The notes under the pieces are model-generated. The model saw nothing but the letters and a program-made list of their open reading frames with translations. It was not told where the DNA came from and made no database searches. Below, piece after piece: positions 12,880 through 23,431 of a stretch of DNA of 64,000 nt (position 1 is its first letter; every line of letters begins with the position of its first letter). A program made the translations under genes and the position numbers. The DNA comes from Dioscorea cayenensis subsp. rotundata (lineage: Eukaryota; Streptophyta; Magnoliopsida; Dioscoreales; Dioscoreaceae): contig NC_052489.1 of the NCBI RefSeq assembly GCF_009730915.1, positions 26,157,916 through 26,221,915 on the forward strand, read 5' to 3'.

Positions 12880-13040
12880 ACTTAACATTCGGTGTTACCC
12901 TTTAAACATTCTCAATCTTTGTTTAATTACACTTTTCGACTTTAAATATTAATCCTTTTCGTTTAAATATTTCTGATAATGTTTAACCATGTTCTGAATT
13001 ATTTAACCATCATTGTCTTTGTTTAACCTTATTTGCGAGG
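12880..13040 (+). repeat. 20-bp-period array, cleanest example
   Basis: Eight consecutive cores (CTTAAC, TTTAAAC, GTTTAAT, TTTAAAT, GTTTAAAT, GTTTAAC, TTTAACC, GTTTAACC) start about every 20 bp (19-21), each followed by an A/T-rich then variable half. It lies between the transposase core and the SWIM region, probably in an intron. Confidence 0.85.
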
Positions 13041-13639
13041 TTCAGAGTTGATCGCGTGTTATGTAACGGGCGTGAACAAGCGAACAAATGGGAGACCTAT
13101 TCGCCCGGGCGTACATTCGAGTAGAGATCATTGTTGAGGGACGGTAGAAATCTTACGTGTTGGTCGTTGTGTCGATGATCGTTCTGAAGTAATCGACCCG
13201 GTCTGCGACAACTACGTGGATCTACGCCATCGAACTTGTTACGTATCGAAGGTGGCAAGTTTATGGTATCCCTTGCGAAACACGTTTGCGCAATGATCAT
13301 TGACGCAGACGCATGACGTACATCGATTTATTAGCGGGTACTTCGCGAGTCGACAATTATAAAAGCTGCGTCTAAAGAGGCTATATTCCCCATGCCGAGC
13401 GATGGCGGGCCTTGAGACGAAATCGTGAGCTTCGTTTGTGAGCACTTTGTGGCGAGAAGGTAGACTGGGCGGCCTGGGCGAAAGAGGATCGAGTCGCATA
13501 GCGTTTGATGTCCATGAGATACATTCGCTAGTTGCCGTGAATCTGATCGCGATCGGCGATCTTTACCATGATAGGCGTGGCCGACTAGGCATTGTTAATA
13601 AATGCCGAAGCGATGTGAGGGAAACATTGTGTATTGATG

Positions 13640-13825
13640 GGCAACTTTCTATATTTAAACTCTTACTCTTTACAATGAATTGAATATATTTAAGCGAGCG
13701 TTGTTATTTTAAGCGGATCTGTTTGTAATTTGAAACATTTCAATCGATGTTTTAAAGCGATATATAGTATATTTTAAAGCAATGAAAGTGAAATGTCACA
13801 CAATTAGAAACGTAAAATTAAACAA
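13640..13825 (-). repeat. 20-bp-period array between the two convergent MULE genes
   Basis: TTTAAACTC, TTTAAGCGAG, TTTTAAGCGG, TTTTAAAGCG, TTTTAAAGCAA and ATTAAAC cores. From here rightward the core reads TTAAGCGG on the plus strand, the opposite orientation to the left half. Confidence 0.7.
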
Positions 13826-14794
13826 TGAAATGAGCCCGAGATGGAATTTAACCTGATTTACAATTCGAAAACAAACAAAATTTACATTAAGATATACAAG
13901 TCATTGCTCTTGAACACGAAAACAATGAATTGAATTTGTCGAGTTACATTTGAAAACAAAATTGACGATCGGATATCACAGGGACATGTTATTCAAAAAC
14001 AAAAAAATTAACCAGCTTGTGACGACCCCTTTATGCGTGAATGGCTGCCTACCCTCCTCACAAGTATACGGGTAACATACCTTAATGCCCGAGGGTAAAG
14101 GGCGTGCATGCTGCGGTGGCCGTAGCTTCTCACCCCAAAGTAATTGCTCGATAAACCGCATAGCGTGAGGCAGGCGCAATCGGCGCTTCCTTGTTTTGGC
14201 GTGGGGTTTCTATGTCGATGCGAGTGGGTGCTTCTCGTCAGCGGGACTCATGCAGAACTCCATGCTCGACACAAATGTCGAATAGATTCAGCTAGTCGAG
14301 ATATGCAAGTCGAGATTAGAATCTGGGATTTAAATACCAAGCAGGATATTAATCGGACGTAATTAAAGAACTTACCATGTCAATGCGTCCTTATCATTGC
14401 CCGAACATGAATAATAATGCATGTATTCTTGTCTGTCGTTGTCGGGGACGGCGACATGGGAAGTAGCCATTCATGATTATCGGGAGGATGACAATTTGAA
14501 CTTCATGCGGTTTTGCGCTATGACATCCCCGATCATAGCCATAATTGTGTCGTAGTGCGTCGTCACGCTTTGGCGTAAGCAGTAATGCAGTCCGGTGATG
14601 GAGGCGGCTTCTTGTAAGGGATATGGCTCTTTGCTCGTGACTTTTTGTATTATGCATCTGAGCGTCCATCACATCATCGATGACCATCTCCTTCCCTTAA
14701 GCGTGTGTATAATTTGTCGGCGTGTGGTCTTGACGCGTCGTTCTTCCATCACGGCGAGTCTTTCGAGGTTAAGCGATAGCGAGATATAATAAGA

Positions 14795-14955
14795 CCATAT
14801 TGTAAATATTTAAATGATATTATCAATTGTTACATGATATTATATATAATTAAGCGTTAAGTAGACAAATTAAATGATAACATAAAGGTATTAAACACTA
14901 TTAGGTAATAGTTAAACACTATAATAAAACCTTTAAAACAATATCATAAAAACTT
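14795..14955 (-). repeat. 20-bp-period array, probable intron of the Ulp1 relic
   Basis: TTTAAAT, TTAAGCGTTAAG, TTAAAT, TTAAACAC, GTTAAACAC and TTTAAAAC cores at about 20-bp steps in AT-rich non-coding sequence between peptidase and linker blocks. Confidence 0.65.
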
Positions 14956-15180
14956 TACACTTACGAGTCCATAGAGCGAGTTGAGGAAGATCCTCATCAA
15001 CTCACACTCGTATTTGTTAAAACGACTCGAGGCTGACCCATTTCTTCTTCTTGAATAAAAAGCTTTCGAGCCGTGCAGTCCAATTTTTGATTGGCCTTGA
15101 TCATCTCTCTCGTTGCTCGGTCGGGGTCTTGCGACATCTTCGCTTCGATCACGGGGGCGATGGCGGCGAGCATCAGCTGC

Positions 15181-15308
15181 GAACACATCCTTACATGGTT
15201 GTTCTTGTTGTGGGATTGTGTACGGCCCGATCTTGAGGGACGAGCGGCGCGGCAGCATCGACCGCATGAACACATCCTCACATGGTTCTTGTTGTGGTAG
15301 GATTGTGT
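15181..15308 (-). repeat. Internal tandem duplication in the Ulp1 linker
   Basis: GAACACATCCTTACATGG (15181 on) and GAACACATCCTCACATGG (15268 on), each followed by TTCTTGTTGTGG and GATTGTGT. The unit is about 41 bp, repeated after 87 bp. In the protein reading it gives two TIxPQQExPCxDVF copies. Confidence 0.85.
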
Positions 15309-16224
15309 CACCACTGAGTTCTTGACTCTTGTCGGCCCGCAGCTCACGGCCAGCGGCAACGGTTGACGATCTTCTCAGCCGTGGCCATGACAATGACATC
15401 ATTTGGAGACACGCCCTTAACTTGTTCTTGATCTTGGGGATTGTGTCCATCTTTGATGCCGCAATCTCGGCGAGCCGGTTCCAGGGTCGGCGATTTCATC
15501 GAGAAGAGAGTCGGCGACCTTCTCAGCCAGCAGCGGCCACATCATCACGATGTCCTTCTCAGCAACGACATCGGTAGCCCGATGGTATTGCTATTGTTTC
15601 ATCGTCGACGGCGGTGGAGACGAGGCGATATTGTTCTCCTCTTTTTCGCAAGTCTCTTGAATGTGGGTCGCCTTGGAATGACCTTCCGATGATGTCGTCG
15701 TCGTCAAATTCAGCCGCCTCGTTCGTCCCGGGTGCTTCGATTCTTTCGAGGGATGGCGCGGCCGGTTGTGAAACGTCCTTCCGTCGCCTCAACCACGGCG
15801 GCAAGCCGAGGAAACTCGGTCGTCAATATCTGGCATGCTGCGTAAGAGTTCGCGGTGACATCTTAGCCTAATATCACGGTGATTGGGTACGCCGCGGTCG
15901 GAGAACTGCCATGGTCGGAAAGCGCCACAATCGAGGCCCTCATCGTTGTCGTGGTAGGGGAGGTTGTTCTGATCTGCGGGGTAGGGGAGGGCTTCTCCGG
16001 CGTCGAGGAATGCGTCGCGCGTGGTGGGGGTGGAAGTAGGAGAGCAGGCGTCCGGCCAGCGCGATAGAGTAGCCCTCTCATCCTGCAGCCCTCGACCCAA
16101 GTGGTTCGGAGCGATGACATCCATCAGTCGGTTGGCCCCAACAAATATTTCTTCTTGACGTTCGCAGAACCATTTCGGGAAACTAACATATATAAACCAA
16201 ACAATTTCAGTGAAAATCATTCAT

Positions 16225-16402
16225 TTTAAACTATAAAAAAACTATATTTAAGCAGGTGTTTATATATTTAAGCGTTATAGAATGTAATTAAGCGGAGAAC
16301 AAAATATTTTAAACAAGTATGAATAAGTTTTTAAGCGGTAAATACTAAAGTTAAGCGCTAAATAAAATGTTTTAAACATTAAAGACTTATATTAAACATT
16401 GT
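16225..16402 (-). repeat. 20-bp-period array in the Ulp1 relic
   Basis: TTTTAAAC, TTTAAGCAG, TTTAAGCG, TTAAGCGG, TTTTAAAC, TTTAAGCGG, TTAAGCGC, TTTTAAAC and TTAAAC cores about every 20 bp, between two blocks of Ulp1 coding homology. The position fits an intron. Confidence 0.8.
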
Positions 16403-17283
16403 CCATGATTTATTACCTCTTTTTCCATCGAGCGATGACAAGCTCGTTTCTCAAAGTCGCTTGCTTTGGTGAAAGTACTTTCACCCTGTAGCCCAGCATC
16501 CTTGGGATCTTGCGAAACGGACTTTCTTCCCGTTCGGTCGACTCGTAAAAACCCGATCGTTAAGCAGCGATAGAGCAACCCTTAATGTACCACATGTTGG
16601 TCTTCTTCGGCGCATCTATCTTGCACTCGGGCGGTAGCTTGTGGAATATCCTCCATACAGCCACTTGTCAGTCGCTGCCTAGCCCATGCGTACTCGCCCA
16701 TGGGTGGTAGATCATCGGCGTAATCAGCGATCGATTCGGGCAAACGGCATGATGTATTTGGGAAGAGGGCTGTCCCCGTGCGATGCACCGTCGGGAGTTT
16801 GACAAAAATTATCTTCTTACTCCCTACAGCCGAGACAAGTTGCGCGAGTGCTCTTGATGGAATCTCTGTGCTCTCGTGGGTCTTTGATAGATACTGCAGC
16901 CCTTGAGCAGGACTGGTTTTCTTCTTACGAAAAGACCACTACGTCGCCATCGCATAGCGTGAGACCAAGACGAGGGCCACGTCTTGAGGTGCAGAAACTC
17001 GGGCGAGCTTTCCCAGATCCTGAATTTATTGAGTGCGACCATCGTACCTGTTGCAAAAGAAGAATCAAGAAGGGCCCTCTCTTGGTATATAGCTTCCAGC
17101 TCGATGAGCAGCGCAAGCGGTGTCCTTCGAATAATCTCGATTAATCGAGGGGTCATGTTATCTTTCAATTCGACTAAGGTCTCCCTAGCAGGGTGTAAAA
17201 ATAGCATCGCCCAGTTAACTAGGTTGACCGCCCGTAATCACAAGCACTGCGACAGATAACAACACATTCAACATACGGTGATT

Positions 17284-17475
17284 GACAAAAAGTTTAAGCG
17301 GAAATATAAGGTTTTAAGCGGTAAACTCTCGGTTATTAAGCGGAGATATAACATGTTAAGCGAGACCCATTTTTTTAAGCGAGACTAGAATACTTAAGCA
17401 GAGACAACAAATTTTAAGCTGTAACATCTCGTTTCTTAAGCGTCGACCTCCTTTTGTAAAAGCGCAGACCCATAT
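17284..17475 (-). repeat. 20-bp-period TTAAGCGG array, upstream side of the Ulp1 relic
   Basis: About nine cores (TTAAGCGG three times, TTAAGCGAG twice, TTAAGCAGAG, TTAAGCTG, TTAAGCG, AAAAGCGC) start 19-22 bp apart, separated by unrelated 11-14 bp sequences. It lies in the 5' part of the Ulp1 unit. The clearest TTAAGCGG-type array. Confidence 0.85.
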
Positions 17476-18191
17476 CAAGCGAAAGTGGAAATGTACATTA
17501 TAAATATTACACGAAATCATAACAATCGAAAAAAACTATTTCGATAGTGTATACTCTGAAAATGCAAAAACAAAACAAAACCCCAGTGAGAAATCTCCCT
17601 GGACTAACAAAACCCCGGTAGAAATCCCCCTACGAGACTTGATATCTTCCAGACAAAAAGCAGGGAGCACAAAACAAAACCCGAAAAAAATCTTTCTTTA
17701 TAGCTGAGCAGTTAACGTAAAAACCATACTCGATACCTTAGATTGCAAGCGGTGAAATGCCAACTAGTTCGCGGGGACTTCTCCTTGAGATCTGGGTGGA
17801 AAGGGAAAAGGCGATGGGAAATGCCAATTCGGAGGCTTGGCGGTGAGAGACAACTCGGAGGCGACTTTGGAAATGGAAAAAGCGAAGGCGTGAGTTGAGA
17901 AAAAGCAAATGCGGCTCCGATAAATTAGTCTCTCGGGATTACCCTACGGAGAAAACCGCCCACTTCCTCTCAAATCGCCGAGATAGGTGCTGAGCCCACG
18001 ACTCCCCATGCAAGGGCATTTTTACGTCAAAAAAATTTAAAAGCTCACTCAGATTCGATCCAGATTCTGAGGGGTTTGGGGGTTTGAAAAACATAAGAGT
18101 TTAAAAGGAGGGGGATTTTGGGAATTGCAAAACTAACGGGGTGTTTTTGGCAATTTTACAAACTTAAAGGGTTTTTTTTGGCAATTTCCAC

Positions 18192-18609
18192 TTTATTTTA
18201 TTTTAGATGAATTATAAAAATAGAAATTCATATAAGAAAGTTGAAGTGAATTTAGATGGAGCAAGAGAGAAGAATGCTCTTTATATTAAATAAATCAATT
18301 AAATTAACTTTCTAATTATACAGTGGCCGTTCTAATTACCTAGATCCAAGGTATAGTATCACTTTAAAAAGCAGCTCATCCTATTAGAAAGATGAATATT
18401 TTTCATCAATTGCACAGAAAATTCATTTGAAGCAATTATTGAGTAGAATAAGTAGAGCATTAAAATGACAGTTATGTCACAATTTAGCGAGTCACATTAT
18501 ACAAACCATCCATCAAGACTGCAAACAATACTCTGATTCCAAAAACAAAATTATTTAGAGCTCACTGATGCGTGGATAAACATCAATAGCACTTGCAATT
18601 AAATGCCTA
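18192..18609. other. Spacer between MULE and phosphoglycerate mutase 3' end
   Basis: Begins with the right copy of the 15-bp flanking repeat. The rest is AT-rich and should hold the 3' untranslated region of the mutase gene. Nothing else is seen. Confidence 0.5.
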
Positions 18610-21600
18610 TCAGTTGTCTACCACTTCAATCAGAGTTGGTTCATAGTCGCTAGGAGCAATGAAGGCATGGAGGTTCATTACAGTAGCTGCAACATTTGCC
18701 AGACCACCATCAGGCACGTCACTCCGGAATCGTACTCCATGCATTAGTCCAGGTCCGCCGATAGCAATAGGTACCTGTAAAAAATCATTTAGTATGTGAC
18801 GAATTAAGAGAAACCATGAGTATAAATCATAGAGATCACCATTTAAAGCACGAAAGCAGACGCTCGCAACTTAACCTAAATGCATTTTTCTAAGTTGACA
18901 CTGAGAAGAAAAGGATAAGAAGTTGCATACCGGTTGAAGCGTGTGAGATGTGAGAACTTGAATATTCCCATTTTTGTCAAGCGCAGGCTGGCCAGATTTG
19001 TTCCTCTTCACCATGTCTTCAGCATTTCCATGATCAGCAGTGACAACATAGATCCCACCAACCTGCTCTATGGCATCTAAAATCATCTGCATATCAAGAT
19101 ATATATATAGGCCATCAATTTTCACAATAAAAACAAAAAAAAATAATAAATAAAAATAAAGAAAAGGCCTAACATGAAGATATGCATACATACAACAATG
19201 ATCCTTTAACACAACTGATGAAGATGAAGTGCTGAAGTGCTGAAGTGCTGGATAAAAGAACTTATCCAAACCAAGATATTACCTTGACGGCTTCATCTGC
19301 AGCCTTGCAAGCTACAACAGTGGCCTCAATGTCACCTGTATGTCCCACCATGTCTCCGTTGGGAAGATTAACACGAACCTGATTCCCTGAAGGCATACAT
19401 CAGTAACACCAGAGAGAAAATAAGCAAATCATTTCATCCAAATGTGAGAGATAATCAACCGTAGATTTATGTGACACTACCTGGTCAAACTTGCGGCTGA
19501 GAATAGCATCCCTTGCCTTCTCTGCAATTTCCAGGGCTTTCATCTTAGGTTGCACATTGAAGGTAATTCCAGCATCACTAGGAATTTCAACATATTCTTC
19601 CATGGATGCATCAAAATAACCAGACCGATTGCCATTCCAGAAAAAGGTCACATGACCAAATTTGACTGTCTCGCTGTAAGGAAAAATAAGCATCTTCAAG
19701 GTGGCTGCAATAGAATTGCATGGCAAATGAATGCAGTAAATCGCGCTACACAAGGTAGTGGAAACATTAAACTTGACATTACATTCAATATGGTTTTAAT
19801 GTCACCACAAATACCATGTTACAGCATTCTATGTCCTAACAATTTTTGCTACAAGAAAAGAACCACACATGCAATTCCATAAACTCTAACTTAAACATTA
19901 GAATGAATATATATCATGGTCTCTAAATTCTTAGCCTACGTAGACATTATATCACAAAAAGTAAATGAAAATAAGAAAGCAGTGTGAAAACCCCACTATT
20001 CTATAAAAGTAAACCAATCTGGAAATAATGATAAGAAACATGTGATGTAACACAATACCTGCAAGCAAATGTTCGAATTCCATTGTGCACTAAGTATTCA
20101 CCAGATGTTCTTTCTATCTCTGGAGGATCTACAAGATAGTGTTTTGGAAGCTTCAGTTCACCGTCATACTGAAGCATTCCAGCATAATGAATCTTTGGAA
20201 CACGGACGCGATCAAATTTGTCAAAATCTTCATATTCTAATGCCTTCGCAATCATCACCATACGATCTGCTCGGAAGTTGAATGTTACAACAGCATCACC
20301 ATCCAGAATAGGCCCAACAGGTTTCCCACTCTCGTCAACAATAACAAAAGGGGGCAAATATTGATCGTTAACATTGGGATCCTCTCTGAGCTTTTTCACG
20401 GCTTCAACAGCACTTCGAAACTTATGTGGTGCTTCACCAAGAACTTGAGCATCCCAACCACGCTTAACAACCCCCCAATCATTCTGCAAAGGGACAGGAG
20501 ATGCAGGAAAATTACTATATTTATTATTATAACTGAACCACAACCATTCAGTGAAGGAAACATATTTCATATCTGCAACAAAGCAATGTGTTTCTTAGAT
20601 AATATTGCATGGGGCAAAATTAAGAAACCAGAGAAAAGACACATGTCAAACTGACTACTCACCATGTAAATAATATTGACAGATGATTTTAAACACTGAA
20701 GTCATAAAAAAGTTATATGTAATCCAGAATACACTAGTATCCGGATCCTTCTAGCTAAGTTGTGCTGCTAACTCATGCCATGCCAATTATATATATTATG
20801 AATTATTGGAGAAAGGAAGATATTTTAACATAATAATCCAACATAAAATGCACAACATCACAAATCCAATAAATGCATTAGTGTTCCAATATAATGCATC
20901 ACAATTTTCAAACAACCTCGAGATCTATCTTTATCTTTTATAGTCAATTGTACCAACAAAATTGAACAAATTAAAACACAATTTTTTTTGTCATAAACAA
21001 GTCGACCTGTATAACCCTTTTATGAACCTCCAAACATGTATATCACCCATCTAACCCTAGTTCCTAGATAAAATTATTCAAATAAACTAGATATTTCTAA
21101 ATGTGTTTTTTTAGCATTTATCATGCAACTTTTAGACACAACTTTAAACATGTAATCCACATCATGTTTGAAACCAGCTATAATTTAACATGACATATTT
21201 GAAACATGCTACCCTGAATCACTCTAATGAACAACAAATGATTAACACCAATGGCATATAATTTAACATTGATGAATTGTTTGCTATCGTTATAGTACAA
21301 AGAATCAAGCAAGCACCTCATAACGATCCATAGTGACATACATTCGCCCCCCACCAGATGCAATTTGTGCATCAACACCTTTCTCTTGTAGCTTTAAAAG
21401 GTCATTCTCTAATGTTTCTACAAAGCCAACACTAGTACCATCCAAAACATCACGTCCATCAGTAAGAATATGCACACGGATCCTTTTTGCACAATTTTCA
21501 CTGGCACCTTTCAGAAGCAACTGTAGAGCAGCATGTCAATAACAGAGAAAAACAGAACAGGTTATTAAATGAGATCATCCAGGCTCATGAATACCTGCAA

Positions 21601-23431
21601 TTGATCAAGCCGTGAATGAACCCCTCCATCACTCAATAATCCAATAAGATGTAAAGTGCCCTTATCAAAACATTCCTTGATATATTTAAAACCCTCTCCT
21701 TCATATATTTTTCCAGATGCAAGTGCAAAGTCCACCAACTTGGCACTAATTAAAAAGTAATACATCAGTAAAACACCACAGGACACAAGATGATATACTC
21801 AAAGTTAGTCATTAAGAAAATACAGTATCCCATACAGCTTGTAACAAGAAATGCATATATCTAAACTAAAATCTTTAAAATGATTATATATAAGCTAAAA
21901 TCTTTCACTTGAGGGCTTTCAAGTTAATCTTGTGAAAAATACAAGTTATAAGTTACATTGTTTTAGGCAAACTAAACAGATTATTCCAATGGCTTTTAGA
22001 ACATTTGGAACATGTGGAAACAAAATTCCATCCGGAACATGCATGCTTTAGACACGCTACTTTACTTTCATTTCCCATGATCTTTTTATCTAGGAAAACC
22101 ACACTAATGCTATTAGCGATAATGGCTGACTTAAATTCATATGCAGATTACACAAATAATGTTAAGTGTGTTACTTCAAATAAAAAAATAGATGTGTCAG
22201 TGTGCTTAAACATCACCAGGGCAATAGGTTTTATGACAAAGACTACCAGTGATGATGCATACATTCTTTTAGAGATAGGGCAGAGTTTGTAGAAATTGCA
22301 AGGAAAGGTAGAAACTCAAACAAATACAATATTAATAATGGTGGCTGACAAACACAATAAAAAAATTAGCAAAGTTAAAGAATTTATAAATTGTCTTTCT
22401 AAACTATAAAAGTAAACAAAGTCTCTGAAGATCATCACCGCAACAGAAATGGAGAAACAAACACAAAGAAATTTAGCAAAATAATGCAAGCATTAGCCTC
22501 TACCCAAAATTTCAAATGTTCAAGCTGTGGTCTATCACTCTGTCAAAAACGAGAAAAGGAAGTGGAAATCCAAAAACAAGCCACATTCCAAATTTTGCGT
22601 AATAAGAAGTGACAAACTAAACTTCCCCTTAACAAAATAACAAGTAAAAACCAAAACCAAAGAGTTAAATTTGAGAATCAGATAAAACAAAAAAAATGCG
22701 AAGGCAATAAAGCCTACCCTTGAGCATAAATTCGTCCAGCTCCAAGTGCATTGTGACCTACTTCACTGTTTCCCATGTCATCTTCAGTAGGAAGACCAAC
22801 TGCTTTGCCATGAGCTTTTACCAACCTCCATTTTTCTGGAGCACCCTTTGAAAAGCACATTAAAATGTCAATGAGATTCCACCAATTAGTAAACCATAAA
22901 TTGAATTATTTTGGCGGAAGTAAAAAACTATAAATAAGACGGAAATAGCTTCTATCTTCTACTTGACAAATCAAAAATAAAATATTAAAAAAAAAAAAAA
23001 TCAAACAAAGATCACAAATCATGAAAATCACAAACAACCATCTTCCATGAGAGTTCTCAAGGTATTCAACAAGCAAACACACATCTACTTTGAAGAACTT
23101 AGCTTATTTCTGAGTGCAAAAATAAAGAAATAAGAAAAATTCAAGCTAAAAGCTAAAAAAATTTCACTGTTTTACAGTTAACTGATTCATCTACAAACAA
23201 AGTTAAAAAACCAATCTGAACTCAAAAACAATAAAAACTCTGCAAGCACTAACAAGGAAAATCTCATACCTTCTTAAGCGAGTCCATGGTCGGTGTCTCA
23301 GCAACATGAATGCAATTGTATTTATCCGGATTAGCCTCGCCCCATCCATCCAAGACCACAACAGCCACAGTCTTCCCCTTGGGAAGCTTTGGATGGTCCT
23401 CCAACTTCCATGAAACCCCAGAGCTACTCAT
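18610..23431 (-). CDS. iPGAM: 2,3-bisphosphoglycerate-independent phosphoglycerate mutase
   Basis: Cytosolic glycolytic enzyme converting 3-phosphoglycerate to 2-phosphoglycerate without a cofactor, using two Mn ions. Nine exons (23431-23270, 22845-22718, 21745-21595, 21520-21317, 20483-20059, 19673-19481, 19378-19283, 19086-18931, 18774-18610) splice in frame to 559 aa, the plant family length. Visible are the metal-binding LDGWG (27-31), GNSEVGH with the phosphorylated Ser81, [22 protein letters not shown], a NFRADRM block, [20 protein letters not shown] and [10 protein letters not shown] (metal ligands), all in the expected order. The start MSSSGVSW matches the plant family N-terminus; an upstream in-frame Met would add 13 hydrophobic residues (MMFFVIFFW...) and lies in the leader. 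No damage seen. Confidence 0.97.

Larger units (their letters stand above)
10102..13640 (+). pseudogene. MuDR-type (Mutator) transposase, broken
   Basis: Pieces in order, in shifting frames. (1) About 10102-10385: N-terminal region with a TPDGYKTV-like reading. (2) 10659-11000: the MuDR DNA-binding/plant transposase domain (IGQRFDVSN, KKNFDFKFIKNEKHRVTVEC, DGCHWRLHAS), then NIRKDMLREHGVHIPYKRAW. (3) 1000-N gap, 11216-12215. (4) From 12230: DDE core, with SFLDGTHLLGKYRSTLLGAS holding the first catalytic Asp (codon 12266-12268), FRVAFGIVD, YLEANFMKAMSGLGKALRE, and SVAKSFDAWIKEARRL. (5) About 13230-13300: a SWIM zinc-finger reading (RRWQVYGIPCE) with a one-base slip. (6) About 13450-13600: a Pro/Arg-rich tail with a decayed zinc-knuckle region. 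Several frameshifts and stops, with a stop at the expected second Asp, so it is inactive. It converges with the Ulp1 relic. Confidence 0.88.
13976..17260 (-). pseudogene. Ulp1-like (C48) cysteine protease gene of the MULE, broken
   Basis: Minus-strand pieces in order. At 17207-16824, an N-terminal plant-mobile-domain-like block (LIEIIRRTPLALLIELEAIY, LNKFRIWESSPEFLHLKT, then LGLTLCDGDVVVFS). At 16790-16390, a block with WARQRLTSGCMEDIPQATAR and VQDRCAEEDQHV. At 16220-14950, a long charged, low-complexity linker with an internal duplication. At 14560-13976, the C48 peptidase region: ILPIIMNGYF then, one base out of frame, HVAVPDNDRQEYMHYYSCSG with the likely catalytic His (14456-14458), and GSADCA with the likely catalytic Cys (14176-14178), then RFIEQLLWGEKL. 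The usual aspartate position reads Ser here. Several frameshifts and stops make it inactive. Ulp1 proteases remove SUMO; Kaonashi-type MULEs carry such genes. Confidence 0.82.
7764..18191. mobile_element. Large Mutator-like element (MULE) carrying transposase and Ulp1 protease relics
   Basis: The left end begins GGAAAATTAC. The right end, read inward on the minus strand, begins GTGGAAATTGCC. Both then carry a similar inner block (left TTTTCAAAACTTCCCAAAA then CCCCCTCCT; right TTTTGCAATTCCCAAAAT then CCCCCTCCT), which are degenerate terminal inverted repeats. The 15-bp sequence TTTATTTTATTTTAG flanks both ends (7749-7763 and 18192-18206). MULE target duplications are usually 8-11 bp, so the exact border inside this AT-rich repeat is uncertain. 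Inside are a broken MuDR-type transposase (plus), a broken Ulp1-like protease (minus) and many 20-bp-period arrays. Ulp1-bearing MULEs (Kaonashi-type) are known in plants. Both genes are disabled, so this copy is not autonomous. Confidence 0.85.

Noticed and set aside
8222-17475. 20-bp-period arrays taken as CRISPR-like repeats
   Set aside because: Cores are too short and degenerate, spacers too short, and the setting is a plant transposon.
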